From the NCBI GenBank assembly GCA_015068035.1, contig SVLI01000011.1:1-60163 (forward strand): a stretch of DNA of 60,163 nt, in the 5' to 3' direction. Numbering within the stretch: the stretch's first letter is position 1; every line of letters starts with the position of its first letter. Of the stretch, positions 14,364 through 23,377 are shown piece by piece. This DNA comes from Oscillospiraceae bacterium. Its GTDB lineage: Bacteria; Bacillota; Clostridia; Oscillospirales; Oscillospiraceae. The notes below the pieces were generated by a model. The model was given only the letters and a program-made list of their open reading frames with translations. It did no database searches and was not told the DNA's origin. The position numbers and the translations under genes are program-made.

Positions 14364-15527
14364 TCACAGCACAGGGCCGCTCTTTGCGTAAACGCCGAGG
14401 AAAACAAGCATACAAACCGCCTCAATGCACAGGATCACCGTGCGCAGACGGGGCTTTTTCTCCGTGAGCTTTGCAAGCAGAATAAACAGGGCAAAGCAGC
14501 AGGACAGATATCTGCCCGCGCTCAGCAGCCAGGAGAGCGAATAGGTAACGATCAGATAGATCGCCGCGTGCGACCAAAGCGCCGGGTTGCGCGCTTCCCG
14601 CTTCAGCGCAGAGAGCACAAGTATGAGCACACTCAAAACGAACAGCAAAAGGGTCGGCAGCCACAGGAACCAGCCGTTCTCCGTGCCGAAGCTGCTGATC
14701 AGATATGCCGTCACATAGCGCAGCACACCGGGCAGCCACATAAAGCCCTGATGCCAATGCTCCTGCATGGTCATAAAGGCAAGCGGATCTCCGTCCACAA
14801 TGTAATTGAGCAGCAGATAGCCTCCCGTGCCGAGCAGCGGCACGGCAAGCAGCAGAAGCCGCGGCACTCCGCGCCGCAGCGCCACTTTCCACGTCCGCCC
14901 GGGATTTCGCTTTCCCGGAAGCTCCGCAATGCACAGCTCCACGAAGGCGGGAAGAATCACCAGCAAGCCGGTCATTCTCGTCAGCGCCGACACGATGCCG
15001 AAAACAGCAAACAGCAGCCACTTCCGCTTCACCGCATAGTAAACAGCCCCGGCAGTGGCCAGCAGGAAAAGCCCCTCCGTCATCACCAAGCCCGAGAAGA
15101 ACGAATACGGAAACAGCGCAAGATAGAGCAGTGCAGAGCGCGCAACTCTTGCGTTATAGTACGTCTCCGTCAGCTTATAAACATAACAATAACCGCCTGC
15201 GCAACACAGGGCAGACAGCACAAGCCCCGCAGCAGCCGTGTCCGGAATTAACAGACACATCGCGCGCAGCGCCCATACATAGCCGGGGAAGAACACAAGA
15301 AACAGATGCTTCCCGTCCTCCATATATCCGGCATACCCCTGTTCAGCCAGGCGGATATAATGCCAGGCGTCCCATCGCTGCGTAAACGAACTGTAGGCGC
15401 TTTGAAAAGTCTTGTGCCCACAGAGCGCAGCGCAGGCCGCCAGGCCTATGAAAAACAGCAGTATACGAAAGCCAAAAGTCGCAGCAAAAATCTTCCACAG
15501 CGGTGTATTCGGGCGTTGAATCCTCAT
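14364..15527 (-). CDS. Polytopic membrane protein, PIG-V-like mannosyltransferase family
   Basis: 387 residues with about ten predicted membrane helices. After the first helix comes FTQRWDAWHYIRLAEQGYAGY, which matches the WDxxHYxxxAxxGY luminal loop of PIG-V-type (GT76-like) glycosyltransferases, where the aspartate is thought to bind the lipid-linked sugar. VMTEGLFLLATAGAVYYAVKRKW and ALTRMTGLLVILPAFVELC continue that pattern. These enzymes transfer a sugar from a polyprenyl-phosphate donor on the outer face of the membrane. Acceptor and donor are unknown here. The start at 15527 is chosen for AGGAAGGTAGG just upstream; longer in-frame extensions are low-complexity and lack a binding site. 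Confidence 0.75.
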   Translation of the reverse strand: MRIQRPNTPLWKIFAATFGFRILLFFIGLAACAALCGHKTFQSAYSSFTQRWDAWHYIRLAEQGYAGYMEDGKHLFLVFFPGYVWALRAMCLLIPDTAAAGLVLSALCCAGGYCYVYKLTETYYNARVARSALLYLALFPYSFFSGLVMTEGLFLLATAGAVYYAVKRKWLLFAVFGIVSALTRMTGLLVILPAFVELCIAELPGKRNPGRTWKVALRRGVPRLLLLAVPLLGTGGYLLLNYIVDGDPLAFMTMQEHWHQGFMWLPGVLRYVTAYLISSFGTENGWFLWLPTLLLFVLSVLILVLSALKREARNPALWSHAAIYLIVTYSLSWLLSAGRYLSCCFALFILLAKLTEKKPRLRTVILCIEAVCMLVFLGVYAKSGPVL

Positions 15528-15920
15528 GGGGGCAAACCTACCTTCCTCTGCATGATGTGCACATCTGCTTGCTCGGGAAATGCCGGGGGCCGTCTTTGGA
15601 TAACCGAATTTGCTTTTGATCAGACCGGGTTCGGCAGGAAGCGGAATGGGAACTATAATATCCATGTTCCCATCAGGATTGCATCCCTGCCAAATTCATA
15701 GAATATGTTTTCCGCCCACGCCCTCGGTCCGCTGTGCAAAACGCGCAAAAACCAAAGCCGTTACGTTTTGTTCATTATACAAAATGCTACAGCAATTTTG
15801 CAATTGATAAAACATCCAAAAACAGGAACCATACTTGTCGCTTATGGCGAAACAGTTCGGTGCCCCATGCACCACCCAGATTTCGGGCCGGAACACAACG
15901 TGCCACAGAGTGTGTGACTC
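15528..15920. other. Intergenic stretch upstream of alaS, no gene seen
   Basis: About 390 bases between two divergent genes. I find no protein-like frame, no T-box motif and no strong hairpin. The section 15740-15900 is more AT-rich than its surroundings and could hold regulatory sites of the divergent membrane protein gene. Confidence 0.5.
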
Positions 15921-15949
15921 TTGACTTTTGAAGGCCAAGCAGTTAAAAT
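15921..15949 (+). promoter_or_regulatory. Sigma-A promoter of alaS
   Basis: TTGACT (15921-15926), 17 bp, TAAAAT (15944-15949), giving a leader of about 57 bases before the alaS start. Confidence 0.8.
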
Positions 15950-16012
15950 AATGTATTATTTTGCAGTACTGTGCCCATAAGAAAAATCCCGGGCAAAGAG
16001 AGGATATTACCC

Positions 16013-18673
16013 ATGAAAAAATACGGTCTGAACGAACTGCGAGAAATGTTTCTGAGCTTTTTCGAAAGCAAGGGACATCTGCGTCTGCCCAGCTTCTCCC
16101 TGATCCCGCAAAACGACGCATCCCTGCTGCTGATCAACTCCGGCATGGCTCCCATGAAGCCCTATTTCAAGGGCGAAGTCGAGCCGCCCCGCCGCCGTGT
16201 CTGCACCTGCCAGAAGTGCATCCGCACCGGTGACATTGAGAACATCGGCAAAACCGCCCGCCACGGAACCTATTTCGAGATGCTCGGCAACTTCTCCTTT
16301 GGCGATTACTTCAAGCGTGAGGCCATTCACTGGTCCTGGGAGTTCCTGACCTCTCCTGAGTGGGTCGGTCTTGACCCCAAGCGTCTCTATCCCTCCGTCT
16401 TTGCGGGCAACGAGACCACGCCTGCCGATGACGAGGCTTTCCGCATTTGGAACGAGGAAATCGGCATTCCCGCCGACCATATCTTCCGCTTCGGCAAGGA
16501 GGACAACTTCTGGGAGCACGGCTCCGGTCCGTGCGGCCCCTGCTCCGAGATCTACTATGACCGCGGCGAAAAATACGGCTGCGGCAGTCCGGACTGCACG
16601 GTCGGCTGCGACTGTGACCGTTACATGGAAGTCTGGAACAACGTCTTCTCCCAGTTTGATAACGACGGTCAGGGCAATTACACCGAGCTGTCGCAGAAGA
16701 ACATCGACACCGGCATGGGTTTGGAGCGTCTGGCGGTCGTCTGCCAGGACGTCAACTCCCTGTTTGAAGTGGACACCGTGATGAACATCACCAACCACGT
16801 CACCGCCATCACCGGCGCCGCTTACGGCCAGAGCCAGAAGACGGACGTGAGCCTGCGCGTGATCACGGATCATATCCGTGCCTCCACCTTTATGATTGCC
16901 GACGGCGTGCAGCCCACCAACGAGGGCCGCGGCTACGTTCTGCGCCGTCTGCTGCGCCGCGCCGCCCGCCACGGCAAGCTGCTGGGCGTGAATCATCCCT
17001 TCCTGTTTGAAGTTGTGGAAACCGTTGTCAAGGAAAACGAGAGCCACTACACCGATCTGCGCGAGCGCATGGCGCACATTATCCGCGTCGTCAAGACGGA
17101 GGAAGAGAACTTCGCCCGCACCATTGACACCGGCATGCGCATTTATGCCGAAAAGCTGGCTGACCACAAGGCCGCGGGCAAAACCGTGTTCTCCGGCGAG
17201 GATGCTTTCCTGCTGGCGGATACCTACGGTTTCCCCGTTGACCTGACCGTTGAAATGCTCGAAGACGAGGGCATGACCCTCGATATGGATAAGTTCGTTG
17301 CCTGCCGCGAGGAGCAGAGAGTCCGCGCGCGCGAGGCGCGAAAGGCGCTGGGTGACCTCGGCTGGGCCGGCATTGATCTGGGTCTGGACACCACGCCCAC
17401 CGACTTTGTCGGTTATCAGGAAAACAGCTGCGAGGCCAAGGTTCTGGCCGTCTGCGTGGGCGAAGAGGTTTGCGGCACCATCGCCGGCGGCGAAAGCGGC
17501 ATTATCGTTCTGGACAAGACGCCTTTCTACGCTGAGATGGGCGGTCAGGTTGCCGACCACGGCACGATCGTTGTGGGCGACTGCTGCTTTGAAGTGAACA
17601 ACGTCCAGAAGGACAAGGGCGGCAAATATCTGCACTACGGCAAGATGCTCGAGGGCGCCATCAAGGTGGACGATGTTGTTCTCGCTTCCATTGATGTGGA
17701 TCGCCGCAAGGCCATTATGCGCGCCCACTCCGCCACCCACCTGCTGCAGACGGCGCTCGTGAGCGTGCTGGGTGACCATGTCCATCAGGCCGGTTCTCTG
17801 GTGGAGCCCGATCATCTGCGTTTTGACTTCACCCATTACGGTGCCATGACCACCGAGGAGATGGCAAAGGTCGATGCCCTCGTGCAGAGCGCCATTCTGG
17901 AGGGCTATTGCGTTGACATCCGCGAGATGGGCATCGAGGAGGCCAAGGCCCAGGGCGCGACTGCCCTCTTCTCCGAAAAGTACGGCGATGTTGTCCGCGT
18001 GGTCAACATGGGCGGCTATTCCATCGAGCTCTGCGGCGGCACGCACCTGGACAACACGGCCAAGGTCGGCGCTTTCCGCATTGAGAGCGAAGGCAGCGTT
18101 GCCTCCGGCGTGCGCCGTATCGAGGCGATCACCGGCAAGAAGTTCCTTGAAGCCGCGGAGCAGGAGCGCAAGTGTCTGCACACGGCGGCAGGCGTTCTGA
18201 AGGTCAAGCCCGCTGAGCTGCAGGACAAGCTGCTGGCCATGGTGGAAGAGGCCAAGTCCCTCAACCGCACGATTGAGTCCTACAAGGCCAAAGAGGCCGC
18301 CGGAGAGGTTGACCGCTTCCTGTCCACTGCGGAAGACATCTGCGGCGTCAAGGTCATGACTGCCACGGTTTCCGAAACCGACGCCAACAAGCTTCGCCAG
18401 ATGGGCGACATGCTGCGCGACAAGGATGCTTCCGTTGCCGGCGTTCTGGCCACAGTCAACGGCGAAAAGGTCACGCTTCTGGCCGTCTGCGGCAAGGAAG
18501 CCGTTGCCAAGGGCATCAAAGCCGGCGACATCATCAAGACCATCGCCCCCATCGTGGGCGGCAAGGGCGGCGGCAAGCCGGACAGCGCCATGGGCGGCGG
18601 CACCGAGGTTGGAAAAATCGGTGAAGCGCTCGCCGCCGTGCGGGGCTTCGTTTCCGCAGCACTCGAAAAATAA
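16013..18673 (+). CDS. alaS: Alanyl-tRNA synthetase
   Basis: 886 residues, the usual length. It charges tRNA-Ala with alanine in two ATP-dependent steps. The class II catalytic core fills the first ~250 residues (FFESKGHLRLPSFSLIPQND, INSGMAPMKPYF, RHGTYFEMLGNFSFGDYFK). The editing domain, which hydrolyses Ser- and Gly-tRNA-Ala, has the two zinc-ligand motifs HSATHLLQ and CGGTHLDNT. The C-terminal DHHA1 part ends with GGKGGGKPDSAMGGG, a glycine-rich RNA-binding segment. The ATG at 16013 is favoured by AGAGAGG upstream and by the standard MKKYGLNELREMF start; a longer GTG-initiated frame is not needed. A single-gene unit between a sigma-A promoter and a strong terminator. Confidence 0.98.
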   Translation: MKKYGLNELREMFLSFFESKGHLRLPSFSLIPQNDASLLLINSGMAPMKPYFKGEVEPPRRRVCTCQKCIRTGDIENIGKTARHGTYFEMLGNFSFGDYFKREAIHWSWEFLTSPEWVGLDPKRLYPSVFAGNETTPADDEAFRIWNEEIGIPADHIFRFGKEDNFWEHGSGPCGPCSEIYYDRGEKYGCGSPDCTVGCDCDRYMEVWNNVFSQFDNDGQGNYTELSQKNIDTGMGLERLAVVCQDVNSLFEVDTVMNITNHVTAITGAAYGQSQKTDVSLRVITDHIRASTFMIADGVQPTNEGRGYVLRRLLRRAARHGKLLGVNHPFLFEVVETVVKENESHYTDLRERMAHIIRVVKTEEENFARTIDTGMRIYAEKLADHKAAGKTVFSGEDAFLLADTYGFPVDLTVEMLEDEGMTLDMDKFVACREEQRVRAREARKALGDLGWAGIDLGLDTTPTDFVGYQENSCEAKVLAVCVGEEVCGTIAGGESGIIVLDKTPFYAEMGGQVADHGTIVVGDCCFEVNNVQKDKGGKYLHYGKMLEGAIKVDDVVLASIDVDRRKAIMRAHSATHLLQTALVSVLGDHVHQAGSLVEPDHLRFDFTHYGAMTTEEMAKVDALVQSAILEGYCVDIREMGIEEAKAQGATALFSEKYGDVVRVVNMGGYSIELCGGTHLDNTAKVGAFRIESEGSVASGVRRIEAITGKKFLEAAEQERKCLHTAAGVLKVKPAELQDKLLAMVEEAKSLNRTIESYKAKEAAGEVDRFLSTAEDICGVKVMTATVSETDANKLRQMGDMLRDKDASVAGVLATVNGEKVTLLAVCGKEAVAKGIKAGDIIKTIAPIVGGKGGGKPDSAMGGGTEVGKIGEALAAVRGFVSAALEK

Positions 18674-18680
18674 ATCACAG

Positions 18681-18710
18681 CGGGGGCGAAAATCCGCCCC
18701 CGTTTTGTTT
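18681..18710 (+). terminator. Intrinsic terminator of alaS
   Basis: CGGGGGCG (18681-18688), six-base loop, CGCCCCCG (18695-18702), then TTTTGTTT. Confidence 0.92.
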
Positions 18711-18806
18711 AAGCCCCAAACCACGCCGTTCTATCAGACGGCAGGCAGCACCGCTGAAATTTCTTTGAAGCGGGCAGAACAATTCAAGAAAGAAGGATCT
18801 ATTCAA

Positions 18807-19145
18807 ATGGAAGATTGCCTGTTTTGCAAAATCATCGCCGGGGAGATTCCCTCGAACAAGGTTTATGAGGACGAGCTTTGCTATGCGTTTTATGACATCG
18901 CGCCCCAGGCGCCCACGCATTTCCTCGTTGTGCCGAAAAAGCACATCAGCGGCGTGAGCGAGATATGCGAAGAGAACGCGGCGGTCGTCGCGCACATCTT
19001 CAGCGTCATTTCCAAAGTCACAAAAGAGCTGGGGCTTGCAAGCTACCGCGTTGTTTCCAACTGCGGAGAGGACGCCGGGCAGACGGTGTTCCACCTGCAT
19101 TTCCATGTGCTTGGCGGCGCCCGCCTCGCAGACGGAATGTGCTGA
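18807..19145 (+). CDS. HIT family protein (nucleotide-binding hydrolase)
   Basis: 112 residues, matching the HinT-like branch of the histidine triad family. It begins CLFCKIIAGEIPSNKVYEDE, has HFLVVPKKHI in the middle, and ends with the catalytic triad HLHFHVLGGARL, in which the central histidine attacks the alpha-phosphate of nucleotide phosphoramidates such as AMP-lysine. AGAAGGAT lies ten bases before the ATG. It follows the alaS terminator by about 100 bases and precedes a separate permease unit. The biological substrate of bacterial HinT proteins remains uncertain. Confidence 0.95.
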   Translation: MEDCLFCKIIAGEIPSNKVYEDELCYAFYDIAPQAPTHFLVVPKKHISGVSEICEENAAVVAHIFSVISKVTKELGLASYRVVSNCGEDAGQTVFHLHFHVLGGARLADGMC

Positions 19146-19236
19146 ATCCCCCTGCGCAGCAGAGCACGCTTTCCCCGAGCTGCACCGCATCCCCGGCAAT
19201 ACGCCACCATGTATCCGCGTTTGCTTTCCTTTGTTC

Positions 19237-19265
19237 TTGACAAGGGAATCGCAACATGAGATAAT
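19237..19265 (+). promoter_or_regulatory. Consensus sigma-A promoter of the APC permease
   Basis: TTGACA (19237-19242), 17 bp, GATAAT (19260-19265). The transcript would have a ~70-base leader ending in GAGAGGAGAT. Confidence 0.88.
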
Positions 19266-19341
19266 TGTATATCATTTTTTCCCATCTGCATAACGCCCTG
19301 CGTTCGGGCACAGGTGGGAGAAAACAAGAGAGGAGATATTT

Positions 19342-20751
19342 ATGGAAAAACGCTACGGTTTGCCTACCGCCATCGCCATGGTCATCGGCGTCGTCATCGG
19401 CTCCGGTGTCTTCATCAAGGGCGGCAAGGTTCTCAGCCTTACAAACGGCAACATGTGGCAGGCGATCGCCGTCATCGGCATCGTCGGTCTGATCTGCATC
19501 ATCTGTTCCCTGGTTTTTGCAACCCTCGGTTCCCGCTATGAAAAGGTCAACGGCGTTGTTGACTACGCGGAAATGGCGCTCGGCCCGAAGTATGCGTACT
19601 ACGTCGGCTGGTTTATGAACTCCATCTACGTGCCCGCTCTGGTCACGATGCTGGCGTTCTTCTCTGCCATGATGTTCCTGCAGCTGTTCGGCATCAAGGC
19701 TGTTGACTTTGCCAACGGCCAGATCAACCCCGTTGCCATCGGCGTCGGCGCCGGCTTTATGATGATCGGCTACGGCATCAACGCGCTGTCCCCCAAGCTC
19801 GCAGGCAAGATTCAGGTCAGCATGACGGTGATTAAGCTCATCCCCCTGATTCTCATGGGCGTCGTCGGCACCATCGCCGGCCTTGTCAACGGCACCACCC
19901 TCGAGACCCTCAACTACATCAACACCGCCAACTACACGCCTGTCAACGGCGCAGGCTTCTTCGCCGCCATCGTCGGCTTTGCGTTCTCTTACGAAGGCTG
20001 GATTCTTGCCACCTCCATCAACTCCGAGCTGAAGGACGCCAAGAAGAACCTGCCCCGCGCGCTGATCATCGGCTCCCTGGTCACCATCGTGATCTATGCG
20101 CTGTACATCTTCGCCATGAGCTCTGTCGGTGATGTCAATGCCATCATCAGCACCTGGCCCTTCGGCGAGACGCTGCCCCGCATCGCGTTCAGCGGCATCT
20201 TCGGCAACGCAATCGGCACCATCGTGTATGTGTTCATCACCATCTCCTGCCTGGGCACCATGAACGGCCTGATCATGTCCTCCTGCCGCGGTCTGTATGC
20301 GCTGTCTGCCCGTGGCATGGGTCCCAAGCCCGAGTTCTATGGCGACCTCGACAAGCAGAACAACTTCTCCATCAAGTCCTCCCTCTTCGGCATGATGATC
20401 AGCGGCTTCTGGTTTGCATGGCTCGTCATGGTCTGGATGGGCGGCCCCGAGATGTTCGGCACCGTGCACAACATTGAGTGGATCGCCTGGGAGCCCGACG
20501 AGATCGGCATCATCTTCCTGTACATCATGTACATCCCGATGATGATCGGTCTGATGGCTAAAGCCAAGGACCTCAAGCCCTTCCAGCGTTACGTTCTGCC
20601 CGCGCTCGGCATCGTCTGCTGCCTCTTCTTCGCCTATGCCATCTGGATCGGCTACGGCTGGAAGAAGTGCATCGGCTTTGCGGTGTTCTTCCTGATCGTC
20701 GAATTCATCGGACACCTGTTCATGAACGGCGGAAAGAAAAAGAACAAGTAA
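19342..20751 (+). CDS. APC superfamily amino acid permease
   Basis: 469 residues with about twelve membrane helices. Helix 1 carries IGVVIGSGVFIKGGKV, the G-S-G-hFxxxG unwound segment that binds the amino acid backbone in the APC fold. Helix 6 has the conserved FAFSYEGWILATSINSELKD, including the glutamate and tryptophan typical of amino acid exchangers, followed by KNLPRALIIGSL. The substrate (amino acid or small peptide-like compound) cannot be assigned. It forms its own unit between a near-consensus promoter and a strong terminator. The lysine-rich C-terminus (KKKNK) fits the inside-positive rule. Confidence 0.9.
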   Translation: MEKRYGLPTAIAMVIGVVIGSGVFIKGGKVLSLTNGNMWQAIAVIGIVGLICIICSLVFATLGSRYEKVNGVVDYAEMALGPKYAYYVGWFMNSIYVPALVTMLAFFSAMMFLQLFGIKAVDFANGQINPVAIGVGAGFMMIGYGINALSPKLAGKIQVSMTVIKLIPLILMGVVGTIAGLVNGTTLETLNYINTANYTPVNGAGFFAAIVGFAFSYEGWILATSINSELKDAKKNLPRALIIGSLVTIVIYALYIFAMSSVGDVNAIISTWPFGETLPRIAFSGIFGNAIGTIVYVFITISCLGTMNGLIMSSCRGLYALSARGMGPKPEFYGDLDKQNNFSIKSSLFGMMISGFWFAWLVMVWMGGPEMFGTVHNIEWIAWEPDEIGIIFLYIMYIPMMIGLMAKAKDLKPFQRYVLPALGIVCCLFFAYAIWIGYGWKKCIGFAVFFLIVEFIGHLFMNGGKKKNK

Positions 20752-20770
20752 CAAAATACGTAAGCCTCAA

Positions 20771-20803
20771 AAGAGGACGGCACTTGCAGCCGTCCTCTTT
20801 TTC
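20771..20803 (+). terminator. Intrinsic terminator of the permease gene
   Basis: AAGAGGACGGC (20771-20781), seven-base loop, GCCGTCCTCTT (20789-20799), then a T-run. Confidence 0.93.
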
Positions 20804-20870
20804 TTGTATAATGATTGTGTATTATCAAAAAATCAGCCCCAAAAGGTATATTTGACCCGAGGTGATGACT

Positions 20871-21086
20871 TTGTACTTCATGCGCATCCGTGATCTGCGC
20901 GAAGATCACGATTATACACAGGAATATGTCGCCAATTATCTGATTATGAACCGAAGCGTCTATCGCCGTTACGAATCCGGCAGACGGGAAATCCCCGTAT
21001 GGGCGCTGATGAAGCTTGCAGCGCTCTACGAAGTCTCCACCGATTACATTCTCGGGCTGACGGACAACACAAAGGCAAATGCGTAA
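20871..21086 (+). CDS. Cro/CI-type helix-turn-helix regulator upstream of comEC
   Basis: 71 residues, essentially a single HTH_3 domain: RIRDLREDHDYTQEYVANYL, then the recognition helix MNRSVYRRYESGRREIPVWA, then LMKLAALYEVSTDYILGLTD. A TTG start at 20871 (MYFMRIRDL...) is preferred because AGGTGA lies five bases upstream and proteins of this type usually begin MYF.RIRDLRED; an ATG at 20865 would sit almost on top of that site. Its end overlaps the comEC start by eight bases, so the two are translated from one message and the regulator may control its own operon. There is no effector domain, so the signal is unknown. Confidence 0.85.
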   Translation: MYFMRIRDLREDHDYTQEYVANYLIMNRSVYRRYESGRREIPVWALMKLAALYEVSTDYILGLTDNTKANA

Positions 21087-23367
21087 GCTTGCATGGGCGG
21101 CGGGCTCCTTTTCTGCCGCTGTGTTCGCCGCCTGTTATCTAATCCCCGGAAAGTGGCGGCTGATCGCCGCCGGGATCCTTCTTCTGATCGGGGCTACAGG
21201 CTTTCTGCTGCGCGGCAATATGCGCCGGCGCGTCTTTCTCGCAGCCTGCTTCGCCGCGCTCGGCCTGAGCTGGACGCAGGCACACCATCTTGTTTTTATT
21301 GCACCCGCGCAGGAACTGGACGGTTTGGATACCGTCGCTGCCTTTCGCGTCACGGACTATCCGCAGGATTGCGGCAATTACACACTCGTGCAGGCCCGGC
21401 TGATCGAGGCCGGCATGCCCAAGGCGCGCGTTTCCCTTTATGATTATAGTCACACTTCGGACAAGCTCTCCCCCGGCGATCTGATCAAAGCGCCGGTGCG
21501 CCTGCGCTCGGCCACCACACGGTATGACGAGGAGATCTGGTCCTACACCTCCAGGGGTGTTTTTCTGACAGGAACGCTCCTCGATGCGCCGGAAACGGCC
21601 GGACAGTGGAACTGGCAGTTTCTGAATTTTCCCAAACAGCTCGGCAAGCTGCTCAAAGAGCAGGTGCAGCGCTTCTTCCCCGAGGATGTAGCACCACTGA
21701 TGTGCGCCCTGCTCACCGGTGATAAAACAGCGCTTTATCAGGACACCCGCCTGTGCATATCCATGCAGGAGGCGGGGTTGATGCACATCGTGGCAGTATC
21801 CGGCATGCACATCGCCTTTCTTGTCAGTTTTATAAGATTGCTCACGGGCAACGGAAAGCCCGCAGCTATGGTCTGCATTCCCGTGATTGTGCTTTTCATC
21901 GCGATGACCGGCGGCAGCCCGTCGGTTGTCCGCGCAGGCTTTATGCAGATCTTTCTTCTGTTCTCCGCCATTCTTCGGGCGGAAAGCGACGACGCCACCT
22001 CTCTATGCGCTGTGCTCGCGCTGCTGCTTCTTTGCAACCCGCAGAGCGCACGCAGCACTTCTCTGCAGTTAAGCTTTGCCGCGATCGCGGGCATCATGCT
22101 CTTTTCCGGGCGCATCTTTCAGGCGCTGTACGACTGGGCAAGGAAACTTTTTCGCATCAAACGTAAGGGTGTGCTTTCCCTGCTGCTGCGTTTTCTGTTT
22201 TCCTCCCTGTCCTCCACACTCGGTGCGCTTTCCATCTCAGCGCCCATCATTGCCCTCACGTTTGAAAACATCTCTTTGATCTCTCCCCTCACCAATCTGC
22301 TCACGCTCAGCGTGATCTCCGTCTGCTTTTCCGGCGGACTGATCTGCTGCATCATCGGCGCGGTTTTCCCCTTTCTCGGAACGGCGCTCGGCCGGCTGCT
22401 TGCGTGGGGACTGCGCTATGTTGAATTCATCGTGCAGGGATTGGGCAGCGCACGCTTTGCCTGCGTTTACTCTGTCAATCCACTCGTTGCCGTTTGGCTC
22501 GTGCTGGTCTATGTGATCCTCGCCCTGTGCTGGGTTTTCCGTGGGAAACGCGGCTTTCGCCCGACCGTTCCGGTCTGCGCCTCGCTTTGTCTGCTGATGG
22601 CGGCGGTTTTGTTCACGCGCCTGGCCGACAATCGGGATGCGCTACGCTTCACGGCGCTTGACGTCGGGCAGGGGCAAAGTCTTGTGCTGCAAAGTTCCGA
22701 TGACGCAGTTGTCATCGACTGTGGCGGGCCGGAGAGTGAAAGCGCAGGTGAGACGGCTGCGAATTATCTTGAAAGCCGTTTTCTGCGCGGCGTTTCCGCG
22801 CTGATCCTCACGCATGTGCACGCCGACCATGCAAACGGCGCAGCCGAGCTGCTTTGGCGCGTACCGATCGGCACGCTCATCCTCCCCGCGGACAAACAAA
22901 ATGACAGTGCCCTTCTTGGCGAAATTCTCGCCGCGGCGAACGCGCGGGGCACAGAGGTCATCTATTTGGAGCAGGATAGTATACTCACCGTTGGGGATCT
23001 GGAGCTGACGCTGTTCGCGCCCGCTGCGGGCGATCAGACAAACGAGCGCGGCATCGCCGTTCTCGGCAAATGCAAAGATTTTGACTTTTTAATCACCGGT
23101 GACATGGGTACGGAGGGCGAGCTTCGGCTTCTGTCGCACACGGAGCTCCCGCAAACCGAACTGCTGGTTGTTGGCCATCACGGCAGCCGTTATTCCACCG
23201 GAGACGAGCTGCTGCAGCAGCTGCGTCCCGAAACAGCGATCATTTCTGTTGGAAACAACAACAGCGGACATCCCCACGCGGAAACGCTTGCAAGACTCTC
23301 TGCAAACGGCGTAAAACTCTATCGAACGGATCACAGCGGCAACATCACGCTGCGCGTATCACGGTAA
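21079..23367 (+). CDS. comEC: ComEC/Rec2 family DNA-uptake channel protein
   Basis: 762 residues, full length for the family. An N-terminal membrane/DUF4131 part (to about residue 190) is followed by the competence domain with several helices (GLMHIVAVSGMHIAFLVSFI is the conserved signature). The C-terminal metallo-beta-lactamase domain starts at LDVGQGQSLVLQS and has the HVHADH metal motif near residue 578 plus VVGHHGSRYST later. ComEC carries single-stranded DNA through the membrane, and the lactamase-like domain is proposed to degrade the other strand. Translation is coupled to the HTH gene, and holA follows after ten bases. Competence itself cannot be inferred, as comEC is widespread in non-transformable Clostridia. 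Confidence 0.95.
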   Translation: MRKLAWAAGSFSAAVFAACYLIPGKWRLIAAGILLLIGATGFLLRGNMRRRVFLAACFAALGLSWTQAHHLVFIAPAQELDGLDTVAAFRVTDYPQDCGNYTLVQARLIEAGMPKARVSLYDYSHTSDKLSPGDLIKAPVRLRSATTRYDEEIWSYTSRGVFLTGTLLDAPETAGQWNWQFLNFPKQLGKLLKEQVQRFFPEDVAPLMCALLTGDKTALYQDTRLCISMQEAGLMHIVAVSGMHIAFLVSFIRLLTGNGKPAAMVCIPVIVLFIAMTGGSPSVVRAGFMQIFLLFSAILRAESDDATSLCAVLALLLLCNPQSARSTSLQLSFAAIAGIMLFSGRIFQALYDWARKLFRIKRKGVLSLLLRFLFSSLSSTLGALSISAPIIALTFENISLISPLTNLLTLSVISVCFSGGLICCIIGAVFPFLGTALGRLLAWGLRYVEFIVQGLGSARFACVYSVNPLVAVWLVLVYVILALCWVFRGKRGFRPTVPVCASLCLLMAAVLFTRLADNRDALRFTALDVGQGQSLVLQSSDDAVVIDCGGPESESAGETAANYLESRFLRGVSALILTHVHADHANGAAELLWRVPIGTLILPADKQNDSALLGEILAAANARGTEVIYLEQDSILTVGDLELTLFAPAAGDQTNERGIAVLGKCKDFDFLITGDMGTEGELRLLSHTELPQTELLVVGHHGSRYSTGDELLQQLRPETAIISVGNNNSGHPHAETLARLSANGVKLYRTDHSGNITLRVSR

Positions 23368-23377
23368 GGAGAAGGCA

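Noticed and set aside
15528-15920. Search for a T-box or riboswitch before alaS
   Set aside because: No GGTGGTACCGCG-type core and no terminator/antiterminator pair; the promoter at 15921 leaves only a short leader.
16007-18724. Long minus-strand open frame opposite alaS
   Set aside because: Same cause: antisense of a GC-rich, biased gene. The peptide is low-complexity and matches no family.
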